Origin: Mageeibacillus sp. UBA3708
GTDB lineage: Bacteria; Bacillota; Clostridia; Saccharofermentanales; Saccharofermentanaceae
NCBI GenBank assembly: GCA_002371375.1
Contig: DFIB01000131.1
Location: 1-10,790, forward strand
DNA length: 10,790 bases
Direction: 5' to 3'
How positions within the stretch are numbered: position 1 is the stretch's first letter; every line of letters begins with the position of its first letter. Shown piece by piece: positions 1 through 7,840 of this stretch. The position numbers and the translations under genes were made by a program. The notes under the pieces are model-generated. The model ran no database searches and had not been told where the DNA came from. It saw only the letters and a list, made by a program, of their open reading frames with translations.

Positions 1-234
1 CCTTTAAGGATTATCCTTCGTTCTTACAATGTTAGATGCTTACCTTTATTTGAATTGTATTTCATGGTGATCACCGCCCTTTCTCTCGGCGACCTTTAGT
101 GCTGATTTAATTGTAAGAGTAACGTCAATAGCATTGGAAGTGGAACTTCCTGTAAGACTTATTTCAACTTGACCTGCCTTGAAGTGGAATTTAACTTTTC
201 ACTTCAGTTCCGGGCCGGGCGCGCTCTTTTCGAT
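1..234. other. 5' flank without a recognisable gene; one start-less open frame on the minus strand
   Basis: No convincing gene is seen before metG. On the minus strand, 198 down to 46 is an open frame of about 50 codons ending in TAA, with a protein-like alternating composition (it contains VKFHFKAGQVEISLTG). It has no ATG, GTG or TTG codon, and a TGA at 201-199 closes it upstream in the same frame. It could be a decayed gene tail or chance. There is also an imperfect inverted repeat at 181-205: GAAGTGGAA pairs with TTTCACTTC, with one G-U pair on the plus-strand RNA and a 7-base loop. No T-run follows on either strand, so it is not called a terminator. The base composition changes at 210-225, a short G+C-rich stretch just before the metG promoter. 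Confidence 0.25.
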
Positions 235-263
235 TTGCCAAACATGCTCCGACGCTTTATAAT
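235..263 (+). promoter_or_regulatory. sigma-A promoter of the metG operon
   Basis: TTGCCA at 235-240, a 17-base spacer, then a perfect TATAAT at 258-263. Transcription should begin near 270, giving a leader of about 27 bases that contains the metG Shine-Dalgarno site GGAGG (286-290). That leader is too short for a T-box or riboswitch. Confidence 0.8.
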
Positions 264-296
264 TATTTAGTTATATTATAAATATGGAGGCTTATC

Positions 297-2228
297 ATGT
301 CTGAGAAACAAAAGTTTTACATCACAACCCCGATCTATTATCCGTCGGGCAATCCTCACATCGGTCATTGCTACACGACGCTTGCATGCGACTGTGTATC
401 AAGGATGAAGCGAATGCAGGGATATGATGTAATGTTCCTTACCGGCACGGATGAGCACGGACAGAAGATAGAGAAGAAGGCTCAGGAAGCGGGTGTCACT
501 CCCAAGCAGTATGTAGATGAGATCGTTGCCAACTTCAAGAAGCTGTGGGCAAGACTCGGCATCACATATGACAGGTTCATCAGAACGACTGATGACTACC
601 ATGTTGAGGCAGTTCAGAATATCTTCAAGACTCTCTATGACAAGGGTTACATCTATAAGAGCGAGTATAAGGGCAAGTATTGTACACCATGCGAATCTTT
701 CTGGACGGAGAGCCAGCTCGTTGACGGCAAGTGCCCGGACTGCGGCAGGGAAGTAACCGATGCTTCGGAGGAGGCTTATTTTTTCAAGCTGTCGGAGTTC
801 GGACCCCGGCTCAAGGAATTGCTGCTTGATGAGGAGAAGAATTTCCTCAATCCCAAGACGAGGGTCAATGAGATGATCAGCAATTTCATCGATCCGGGCC
901 TGCAGGATCTCTGTGTATCCAGGACGAGCTTCAAGTGGGGCATTCCCGTAACATTTGACGAGAAGCACGTTGTATACGTATGGGTCGATGCGTTGTCGAA
1001 CTATATTACGGCGCTCGGATATATGAACGATGCTCATAATGATTTTGACAAGTACTGGCCGGCTGATGTTCACGTGATGGCCAAGGAGATCGTAAGATTC
1101 CATTCGCTTATCTGGCCGGCACTTCTCATGGCACTTGATGTACCGCTTCCCAAGAAGATCTACGGTCACGGCTGGATCACGTTCGGCGGCGGCAAGATGA
1201 GCAAATCATCGGGCAACGTGATCGATCCTTTTATCCTGGCAGACAGGTACGGGGTGGATGCGCTGAGATATCACCTCCTGAGAGAGATGCCTTACGGTTC
1301 CGACTGCCCTTATAACAACGAAATGATGTTCAACAGGATCAATTCCGATCTTGCCAACGATCTGGGCAACCTTGTATCCAGGACCGTTGCAATGGCTGTT
1401 AAATATTTCGACGGGACACTGCCTGTTGAGAAGGAATTCACCGATGCCGACAATGATCTTCTGACCCAGCTCTCAGAGCTCCCCTCATTTGTTGAGGAGA
1501 ACTACGAGAGTTTCCATATCGCCGATGCGCTTGAGAGGATATTCAGAGTTATCGCAAGAGCAAACAAGTATATTGACGAGAACGAACCGTGGGTACTTGC
1601 AAAGGACGAGACCAGGAAGCCGAGACTTGCGGCTGTTCTTTATAACCTTCTGGATGCAGTAAGAAGATGCACTATACTCCTGTCTCCGGTGATGCCTAAT
1701 ACGGCACCTGCAATCTATGAGCAGATCGGCGCATCTGAGGCAAATACCAGATGGGAGGACGCATCTGTTGAGAAGATGCTTCCTGCAGATGTCACTGTTA
1801 AGAAGGGACCTGTTCTCTTCCCGAGAATCGACATTGAGAAGGAGCTTGCAGAGCTCGAGGCAATGAATAAGCCTGCAAGACAGCTGCCGGAGGAGCCCTT
1901 GAAGGAACTTACGAAGTTCGATAATTTCGCATCTCTCGATCTGAGAGCAGTAAAGGTATTGAGCTGTGAGAATGTGCCCAAGTCGGATAAACTCCTGAAG
2001 TTCATCGTGGACGACGGATTCGGCGAGAGGCAGGTATTGTCGGGTATTGCGAAATACTATAAGCCCGAGGACCTTATCGGTAAGACACTGGCCATGATAG
2101 TTAACCTGGAGCCCCGCAAGATGATGGGCTTTGAATCCAACGGCATGATCATGTCTGTAAGGGACGGCGACAAGTTCAGAGTAGTCGAATTCCCGGATGA
2201 CATCAAGCCGGGCGCCGATATCTCCTGA
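297..2228 (+). CDS. metG: methionyl-tRNA synthetase
   Basis: Charges tRNA(Met), including initiator tRNA, with methionine in the cytosol. The 643-residue product has the class I Rossmann core with the HIGH signature at residues 21-24 and KMSKS at 300-304. A zinc-knuckle insert has four cysteines at 129, 132, 146 and 149 (CxxC...CxxC). A helical anticodon-binding domain spans roughly 340-510. A linker leads to a C-terminal EMAPII/Trbp111-like OB-fold at about 540-643 that binds tRNA and usually dimerises the enzyme. Length is normal for the form carrying this C-terminal domain. The start is fixed by GGAGG at 286-290, six bases before the ATG. It is the first gene of a probable operon with tatD four bases downstream; Bacillus has the same order (metS-yabD). 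Stop is TGA. Confidence 0.97.
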   Translation: MSEKQKFYITTPIYYPSGNPHIGHCYTTLACDCVSRMKRMQGYDVMFLTGTDEHGQKIEKKAQEAGVTPKQYVDEIVANFKKLWARLGITYDRFIRTTDDYHVEAVQNIFKTLYDKGYIYKSEYKGKYCTPCESFWTESQLVDGKCPDCGREVTDASEEAYFFKLSEFGPRLKELLLDEEKNFLNPKTRVNEMISNFIDPGLQDLCVSRTSFKWGIPVTFDEKHVVYVWVDALSNYITALGYMNDAHNDFDKYWPADVHVMAKEIVRFHSLIWPALLMALDVPLPKKIYGHGWITFGGGKMSKSSGNVIDPFILADRYGVDALRYHLLREMPYGSDCPYNNEMMFNRINSDLANDLGNLVSRTVAMAVKYFDGTLPVEKEFTDADNDLLTQLSELPSFVEENYESFHIADALERIFRVIARANKYIDENEPWVLAKDETRKPRLAAVLYNLLDAVRRCTILLSPVMPNTAPAIYEQIGASEANTRWEDASVEKMLPADVTVKKGPVLFPRIDIEKELAELEAMNKPARQLPEEPLKELTKFDNFASLDLRAVKVLSCENVPKSDKLLKFIVDDGFGERQVLSGIAKYYKPEDLIGKTLAMIVNLEPRKMMGFESNGMIMSVRDGDKFRVVEFPDDIKPGADIS

Positions 2229-2232
2229 TGTT

Positions 2233-3084
2233 ATGAGAGAAGCAAAGCATTACAGGGGAGTTGCGGGGTTCTTCGATACTCATGCCCATCTCTACGACAA
2301 AAGGTTTGCTGAAGAGGGCATGACTCCTGATGAAGTGCTTCTTAGAGCTTCACAGGCAGGAGTCACGAGGATCCTTATCCCGGCTGATAATCTTCAGACT
2401 TCCATAGAGGCTGTGGATTACCGTAATGCCCACGACGGGGAGCACGGTGTGGATTTGTATGCGTCGGTGGGGTTCCATCCTCACGAGGCCAAAGATTATA
2501 CCAAAGATGCGGAAGAACAGCTGATAAAGATGCTCGACCGTAATTCGCGTAAGGACAATGGGATTCTGGCGTTGGGTGAGATAGGTCTTGACTATTATTA
2601 TGATTTGTCACCGAGGGATGTTCAGCGAAGCGTCTTTGTCAGACAGCTTGAGCTTGCAAGAGAGCTTGATATTCCCGTGATAATACACGAACGCGATGCG
2701 ACCGGCGATGCTCTTGATATCCTGAGGGATGCCGGGAACAGAGGCATTCTGAGAGAGAATCCCGGAGTATGCCACTGTTGCTCGATGTCTGCAGAAGCGG
2801 CAGGCGAGATGGTGAAGATGGGGTTCTATATAGGCGTTGACGGGCCTCTGACCTTCAAGAACAACAGGAAGACGCCTGAAGTGGTAAGAAATACTCCTGT
2901 CGACAGGATCGTGATCGAGACAGACTCGCCTTATCTTACGCCGGAACCTAACAGGGGGATTACGAACGGACCGGAGTTTGTTCCTTTCGTGGCGGTGAAG
3001 CTGGCTGAGATATTGAATATGGATATAGAAGAGATATGCAGGATTACGGCCTGTAACGGGCTGAGAATGTACGAGGTGAAGTGA
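2233..3084 (+). CDS. tatD: TatD-family metal-dependent DNase
   Basis: Member of the TatD/YabD branch of the amidohydrolase fold, a TIM barrel with a two-metal site; characterised relatives are Mg-dependent 3'-5' DNases. Numbered from ATG 2233, the metal ligands are HxH at 17-19 (FDTHAHL), Glu116 (ALGEIGLD), His152 (VIIHERD), His181 (VCHCCS) and Asp231 (IETDSPYL). The usual HCFSGS-type loop after His181 reads HCCSMS here, which is slightly divergent. The 283 residues are a little longer than the common 255-265, mainly through the N-terminus and the loop near 60-75. An in-frame ATG at 2197 would overlap metG by 32 bases and has no Shine-Dalgarno. ATG 2233 lies four bases after the metG stop and also lacks a strong site, so translation is probably coupled to metG. 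The next gene starts one base after this stop. Confidence 0.93.
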   Translation: MREAKHYRGVAGFFDTHAHLYDKRFAEEGMTPDEVLLRASQAGVTRILIPADNLQTSIEAVDYRNAHDGEHGVDLYASVGFHPHEAKDYTKDAEEQLIKMLDRNSRKDNGILALGEIGLDYYYDLSPRDVQRSVFVRQLELARELDIPVIIHERDATGDALDILRDAGNRGILRENPGVCHCCSMSAEAAGEMVKMGFYIGVDGPLTFKNNRKTPEVVRNTPVDRIVIETDSPYLTPEPNRGITNGPEFVPFVAVKLAEILNMDIEEICRITACNGLRMYEVK

Positions 3085-3085
3085 G

Positions 3086-3547
3086 ATGAGCAAAAGAGAT
3101 ATAATAATGATCGCAATTACGGTGATCCTTGTGGGTGTAATGGTCGCCGGATTCATTTACGACAGGACACCTGCCCTTATCGACAGAACTAATCCTTATG
3201 CTTTCTCTGACGATAAGAACCTCAAGGTAATTGCGACAGAGAAGAAGGGCATAACATTCAGGCGCGTTTATTATGAGGTTAAGATGCAGATCCTTGACGG
3301 GTACTGGGAACAGTATTATACAAAGTTTGATGAGGAGTATGGTGTCCCGGGAACGCTAATGACAAATGATGAATTTGATGAGTTATCCAAGACGTCATTT
3401 CAGACTGCAGGAATCAAGCCGGTTCCCGCCTCTGATTCGGTTGTGTGGTTCAGCGGTATAGAATACGAGACTTATTCTCTTATATATGTTACTGATACGG
3501 AAGCAGACGGCAACACATACTTCTATATTTACTATGCCCGCAAGTAA
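3086..3547 (+). CDS. uncharacterised protein with one N-terminal membrane anchor
   Basis: I do not recognise this 153-residue protein. Residues 5-24 form one hydrophobic helix after the basic start MSKRD, so it should be a membrane anchor or uncleaved signal with the rest probably outside; no lipobox cysteine is seen. The remaining 125 residues are rich in Tyr, Asp and Glu and look like a small alpha/beta domain (for example FRRVYYEVKMQIL and the C-terminal TYFYIYYARK). The start is well supported: GAGGTGA at 3073-3079 lies inside the end of tatD, six bases before the ATG, and the gene begins one base after the tatD stop. It is co-transcribed with tatD and probably yhaM, but its position does not reveal its role. 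Stop is TAA. Confidence 0.8.
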   Translation: MSKRDIIMIAITVILVGVMVAGFIYDRTPALIDRTNPYAFSDDKNLKVIATEKKGITFRRVYYEVKMQILDGYWEQYYTKFDEEYGVPGTLMTNDEFDELSKTSFQTAGIKPVPASDSVVWFSGIEYETYSLIYVTDTEADGNTYFYIYYARK

Positions 3548-3580
3548 ATTTTAACGGCACCATCTGAAAGGGAAAAGAAT

Positions 3581-4567
3581 ATGGCATTCAAAGATAATTA
3601 CAGGAAGATATCGGAACTGGACATCAACGATTCGGTTAAGCAGAGACCGGTTCTCCTCATATCGGTTGCCGAGAGGGCACAGAAGAACGGCGGCAGCTAC
3701 ATAGATCTCAAGATGACGGACGGATTCGAGAAGTTCGATGCCAAGATGTTCAATACGGACATGAACTTTATCGAGAATCAGAATGTCGCTGCAGGAGATG
3801 TGGTAGACGTTGACATCACGGTTCAGTCTTTCAATAACGGCAAGAGCCTGAGGATAGATAAGATACTTCCTTCGCAGTCCGGGGGAACGCCTGCTGATTT
3901 CCTGGTCAGCGCGCCGATAGACGTGAATGCCGCTTTCGATAAGGTGACCGGTCATCTTAAGGCTATCGCGGATTCGAAGCAGGGGAAATATACATCGATC
4001 ACCGATCTTGCATATAATCTCCTGGTGAAGAATAAGGATCAGTTTATCTTTGCGGGAGCGGCCAAAGGCATGCACCATGACATCATCGGAGGCCTCATGT
4101 ATCACACGTACAGGATGTTTGCGTCGGCAACGCTGCTCTGCCAGGTATATAAGACTCTCGATTCGGAGCTCCTCCTCAGTGCCGTGGCGATCCACGACCT
4201 TGCCAAGATAAGGGAGATGAGCACATCACCTTCGGGCGATATCTCATATACAGTTGAAGGCCAGCTCATGGGGCATCTGTATATGGGTGCCGAGATGGTT
4301 AATGATTACGCGAATGCTCATCCGGACAAGTACGATCCTGAGAAGGTGATGCTCCTGAAGCATATGGTACTGTCACACCACCTGAATCCCGAGTGGGGAG
4401 CTGTCAGGGGACCTGCGACGGCCGAGGCACAGATGCTTCACTACATCGACCAGATCGACGCCAAGATGTATGTGTATGAGAATCGTTTCAACGATCTTAA
4501 GCCCGGACAGGTAACGGAGAAGGTGCCTTTCGGGCTGGAGAATTATGTTTATAAGCCCCTCGAATGA
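3581..4567 (+). CDS. yhaM: YhaM-type 3'-5' exoribonuclease (OB-fold plus HD domain)
   Basis: Cytosolic RNase of the YhaM/CbfA family, which trims RNA from the 3' end and acts in mRNA turnover in Bacillota. The 328 residues fit the family (about 310-330). Residues 20-97 form an OB-fold for nucleic acid. An HD-superfamily metal domain follows: HH at 165-166, His175 in GGLMYHT, His205-Asp206 in IHDLAK, His261, HH at 266-267 (LSHH), and the conserved LHYIDQIDAK at 286-295. The phrases YTVEGQLMGH and HMVLSHH are also typical of YhaM. A modest Shine-Dalgarno (AAAGGGA, 3567-3573) precedes ATG. It is the last gene of the metG run, 33 bases after the membrane protein. Its final 19 bases overlap the end of the convergent HD-GYP gene. 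No terminator is visible before the overlap. Confidence 0.92.
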   Translation: MAFKDNYRKISELDINDSVKQRPVLLISVAERAQKNGGSYIDLKMTDGFEKFDAKMFNTDMNFIENQNVAAGDVVDVDITVQSFNNGKSLRIDKILPSQSGGTPADFLVSAPIDVNAAFDKVTGHLKAIADSKQGKYTSITDLAYNLLVKNKDQFIFAGAAKGMHHDIIGGLMYHTYRMFASATLLCQVYKTLDSELLLSAVAIHDLAKIREMSTSPSGDISYTVEGQLMGHLYMGAEMVNDYANAHPDKYDPEKVMLLKHMVLSHHLNPEWGAVRGPATAEAQMLHYIDQIDAKMYVYENRFNDLKPGQVTEKVPFGLENYVYKPLE

Positions 4568-6717
4568 GTGTAGACCTTATTATTTGTATCGTAGTGCTCT
4601 TCGTAAATATTCCTGACTGAATCTATCATGTGAACGAACGCTTCAACTGCCTTCGGATCGAAATGCTTGCCCGAGCCTTCCTTGATTATATTCTCGGCTT
4701 CCTCGAAAGAGAAAGGCTTTTTGTAGCTTCTGTTGGATACAAGCGCATCAAATACGTCCGCAATTGCCATAACACGCGCCGACAGCGGAATCGCTTCACC
4801 TTTAAGACCATGAGGGTATCCTGAGCCGTCCCATTTCTCATGGTGGAATTCGGCGAGATTGCGTGCTCTTGACAGGTATCCCGAGTCAGGAACATTGCGC
4901 ATGGCATTCTCAATGATATCGCGCCCGGCTATCGTATGATTCTTCATTATCTCGAATTCTTCATCGGTAAATTTGTTATGGCTGTTGAGTATGCTGTCGG
5001 GTACCGCGATCTTGCCGATATCGTGGAGTGGTGCCGCGCTGATAACGTCAGATATGTACTCATCGTCGATCTGGTCTTTGTAATAGCCGAGTTCACGGAG
5101 ACCTTCAAGAATAACTCCGCAATATGCTGCTGTCTTGCGGACGTGGTCGCCGGTACATTCATCTCTGCTCTCTACCATGTCGGCCAGAACAAGTATAAGA
5201 CCGCTCTGCATCTGCGATATGGTCTCTAAATGAGTCTGTATGTCAGTTGCGTATTTGACGCTGTCCTCGGATGTCTTGACGAAAGAGTGATAAAGATTCT
5301 CGATCTCATCACCGGTCCTTATGCCGAGGTGTCTCAGTCTGTCAACGCTTGCTTCAAGTGATTCCTCGCTCTCATATGCGAACTCGCCCGCACTTAATGC
5401 CATGGAATTAACAGGCATTATGATGTTGTAATGAGCAAGCCACAGGCCGACTGTGAGGATGAGGATGAATACACCGAGAAAAAGCGATATCTCCTTTGCC
5501 AGGAATGCATAGCAGTCAGTAGTCAGTTCAGCCATTGACACATCTGCACATGCATAACACACGCAAGTGCCGTTTTTGTCAAAAACAGGAGTGCATACAG
5601 TCAGGAGCCAGCCATAATTATCGTCGGTAATCATAGAATCAACTTCTTTGCCTGCCATCAATTCCTGCTTGTGCGGAAGGAACCCTTCATCATATTCGAG
5701 GACCTCACCGGGCAGGTTCGCTGCCATTTCTTCCGTATCAATGTCGAAAACAACATGACACCCGTCCTCACGGAAAGAGTAAACATAAAGGAATTCCAGC
5801 TCTGAAGAAGAGTTCAGAATCGATGAAAGGATGTCTGCTGTGTCATCATATCCCTCTGCATCGTGACCTTTGGCAATGAATTCTTCGATTCTGTCGGCAT
5901 CAATGACATTCCTAACAGTCCCTGTAACATCAAGTCCAAGCCGCTCAATCTTGTCCGTGACACTTTGTTTGTAGAGAATATATCCGATAGTAGTTGCTGT
6001 TACGGCGATAATGATAAGTGCTGCAGATATGAGCACGATCAGCTTTGTTCTCAGGGAAGCAGCTCCTGTGACAAGCTTGCGGACCTCTGATTTGATGTTG
6101 ATCGACAGAGGTTCCTGACGCCACCCGTATAGTCGCAGGCTTCTCTTGAAATCGTCGGGAAGCACCCGCAGTATGATGCACGCAAAGATAACCGTTATGG
6201 CCTTATCAAAAAAGTCAGTGAGCACATCTGCCGCAAACTGCGACATGAACTCGGATAATCCGAGACTGTCATGGATACTCTGTGCTATTCCGGAAGTAAT
6301 TCCGACTGAGGCAAATCCATACAGGAACCAGGTGAGGATCGATCCGAGCACACCTCCCACAATGGTACACATCAGTATGGTTACAATAATCTTCCATACT
6401 TTGGTGTAGAAATGCCTTCTTGTTGCATAAGCAGTGATCACGGCAATGAGGACGTTAAGTGTTCCGTAGTATATGGAGGACGGATCCCCTGTTGTTGCCT
6501 TTATGATGTTGGTTACAAGACCTACGATGATTCCCGGGATGTAGCCGCTTAATGCCGCACTGATGACTGTTCCGACGGCGTCGAGGTACAAAGGGCAGCC
6601 TGTCACAGTCATCAGGTTGGAGAGGATGAGGTTTATCAGTATCCCGATGATTATCAATATGAGGCTTCTGGCATTCTTGAAATTTTTAAGTTTTTGTTTG
6701 CCTCTGTCTGTGCACAT
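4549..6717 (-). CDS. membrane sensor with HD-GYP (c-di-GMP phosphodiesterase) domain
   Basis: A 722-residue membrane signalling protein. Domains from the N-terminus: several hydrophobic helices over about 18-185, resembling the S-component fold of ECF transporters (PLYLDAVGTVISAALSGYIPG); a membrane helix at 225-248; an extracytoplasmic segment of about 155 residues, Cache-like by position only; a helix at 408-429; a HAMP-like linker at 430-495; and an HD-GYP domain at about 500-690. The HD-GYP signatures are complete, HDIGK near 565-569 and HHEKWDGSGYP near 625-635, so active hydrolysis of cyclic di-GMP is expected. Start: AGGCGAGG lies 8 bases before ATG 6717; TTG 6720 immediately before it is an alternative giving one more residue. 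It is divergent from the lipoprotein gene. What it senses cannot be read from the sequence. Confidence 0.92.
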   Translation of the reverse strand: MCTDRGKQKLKNFKNARSLILIIIGILINLILSNLMTVTGCPLYLDAVGTVISAALSGYIPGIIVGLVTNIIKATTGDPSSIYYGTLNVLIAVITAYATRRHFYTKVWKIIVTILMCTIVGGVLGSILTWFLYGFASVGITSGIAQSIHDSLGLSEFMSQFAADVLTDFFDKAITVIFACIILRVLPDDFKRSLRLYGWRQEPLSINIKSEVRKLVTGAASLRTKLIVLISAALIIIAVTATTIGYILYKQSVTDKIERLGLDVTGTVRNVIDADRIEEFIAKGHDAEGYDDTADILSSILNSSSELEFLYVYSFREDGCHVVFDIDTEEMAANLPGEVLEYDEGFLPHKQELMAGKEVDSMITDDNYGWLLTVCTPVFDKNGTCVCYACADVSMAELTTDCYAFLAKEISLFLGVFILILTVGLWLAHYNIIMPVNSMALSAGEFAYESEESLEASVDRLRHLGIRTGDEIENLYHSFVKTSEDSVKYATDIQTHLETISQMQSGLILVLADMVESRDECTGDHVRKTAAYCGVILEGLRELGYYKDQIDDEYISDVISAAPLHDIGKIAVPDSILNSHNKFTDEEFEIMKNHTIAGRDIIENAMRNVPDSGYLSRARNLAEFHHEKWDGSGYPHGLKGEAIPLSARVMAIADVFDALVSNRSYKKPFSFEEAENIIKEGSGKHFDPKAVEAFVHMIDSVRNIYEEHYDTNNKVYTHSRGL

Positions 6718-6759
6718 CAATAAGACCTCGCCTGCTGTTTGCCCCTATTTTTCGTATAT

Positions 6760-6768
6760 ATATTAACA
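6760..6768 (-). promoter_or_regulatory. possible extended -10 promoter of the HD-GYP gene
   Basis: On the minus strand this reads TGT-TAATAT, an extended -10 form. No good -35 lies 17 bases upstream (CAATAA). The start would be near 6753, giving a leader of about 36 bases. It is an assignment by motif only, in an A+T-rich spacer where such matches arise easily. Confidence 0.4.
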
Positions 6769-6775
6769 TAGATTA

Positions 6776-6784
6776 TGGTATATT
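6776..6784 (+). promoter_or_regulatory. possible extended -10 promoter of the lipoprotein gene
   Basis: TGG-TATATT, an extended -10 form, eight bases from the divergent candidate. The -35 position is only ATATAT. Transcription would begin near 6791, about 27 bases before the TTG start and just ahead of the Shine-Dalgarno at 6804-6811. Confidence 0.4.
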
Positions 6785-6803
6785 ATTGCGGAAACATTTG
6801 CGA

Positions 6804-6811
6804 AGAGGTGA
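6804..6811 (+). promoter_or_regulatory. ribosome binding site that fixes a TTG start
   Basis: AGAGGTGA lies six bases before TTG at 6818. The first in-frame ATG (Met13) falls inside the signal peptide and would destroy it, so TTG is the real start. Confidence 0.8.
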
Positions 6812-6817
6812 CAAACT

Positions 6818-7840
6818 TTGAAGCGTATATTTTGCTTTGTATTGTGTATAGTAATGACATTTGCGGCTTCCGGATGCAGTCTTGTCAGGGAGGTCTTCGA
6901 CCCCGAACCGACGGATCCTGATATGAGCAATGTTCCGGTTACGACTGTTAATGATTTTCTGGTAGCAGGGAACACGGCATATGAATTCTACACATTCAAG
7001 AAGGATGTTGCAGACAAGTACGCCGGGATCATCAACAAGGCGCGCAATCAGCTTCCTTCGGACGTGAGAGTGTTCGACATCCTCGTGCCGACTGCAATTG
7101 ACGTCACTCTCGCCAGGTCTGTAAGGGATAAGTACAATACGGATGACCAGAAAGAAGCCATCAATTACATCTACGGCAAGATCGCCGATTCCGTGACCAA
7201 GGTCGAAGTGTATGATACTCTCCGTCATAACCGGGATGAATATATTTACTTCAGGACGGATCATCATTACACATCGAGAGGCGCATGGTATGCATATACA
7301 TGTTTCTGCGATGCTGCGGGGATCAGGGCGGCTGACCTTGACAAGGATTTCACACAGGTAATGTTCCAGAATTACTATGGCTCATTCTATTCCAAGACGG
7401 ATCATTACAAGACCCTTGATACGCCTGATTATGTCGTGGCATATATCCCTAATGATACGAATGATATCAAGATAACCCAGAAGGACAAGAAGAAGCTCGA
7501 CTGGGATGTCATCCATGACGTATCGGACTGGAATAATTCATCTCTATATAACTGCTTTATCGGAGGTGATCAGCCCTGGTCGGTCATTACAAACAATAAT
7601 GTTAATGATGATTCCTCCTGCATAGTTATCAAGGAGTCATACGGCAATCCGTTCGTTCCTTATCTTGTGCCGAATTACCACAATATCTATGTGGTGGATT
7701 ACCGTCACTACTCAGCTATATCCAATAAGAAGCTTGCAGATATAGTGGCTGATACAGGTGCAAAGGATGTTATCTTCATCAACAATATGTCAATGACGAG
7801 GAGTTCGAATCTTGTCGGCAAACTCTCAGGTCTTGTCTGA
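6818..7840 (+). CDS. lipoprotein with DHHW/AlgX-like SGNH-type domain
   Basis: A 340-residue predicted lipoprotein. Residues 1-19 are a signal peptide (MKRIFCFVLC...) ending in the lipobox ASGC with Cys20, so it should be anchored on the outer face of the membrane. The rest resembles the DHHW family, related to the AlgX/AlgJ/PatB acetyltransferase-like SGNH fold. Asp148 and His150 sit in TDHHYTSRGAWYAY (the family usually has DHHW; here DHHY). Ser274 in KESYGNPF is the likely nucleophile. This D-x-H...S order matches the AlgX/AlgJ triad; the catalytic claim is inference. Relatives often sit beside MBOAT acyltransferases in cell-surface glycan O-acylation loci, but no MBOAT gene is in the window, so the substrate is unknown. 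TTG start; the tail overlaps the channel gene by 15 bases. Confidence 0.85.
   Translation: MKRIFCFVLCIVMTFAASGCSLVREVFDPEPTDPDMSNVPVTTVNDFLVAGNTAYEFYTFKKDVADKYAGIINKARNQLPSDVRVFDILVPTAIDVTLARSVRDKYNTDDQKEAINYIYGKIADSVTKVEVYDTLRHNRDEYIYFRTDHHYTSRGAWYAYTCFCDAAGIRAADLDKDFTQVMFQNYYGSFYSKTDHYKTLDTPDYVVAYIPNDTNDIKITQKDKKKLDWDVIHDVSDWNNSSLYNCFIGGDQPWSVITNNNVNDDSSCIVIKESYGNPFVPYLVPNYHNIYVVDYRHYSAISNKKLADIVADTGAKDVIFINNMSMTRSSNLVGKLSGLV

Noticed and set aside
1..270. T-box or other riboswitch before metG
   Set aside because: The metG promoter maps at 235-263, and no T-box core or comparable conserved element is seen upstream.
399..1169. Long minus-strand open frame inside metG
   Set aside because: It lies wholly inside an unmistakable metG in the opposite direction and its translation has no family features; a shadow frame.
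2197..2232. Earlier ATG for tatD
   Set aside because: It would overlap metG by 32 bases, has no Shine-Dalgarno, and adds residues with no TatD match; ATG 2233 fits the family's N-terminus better.
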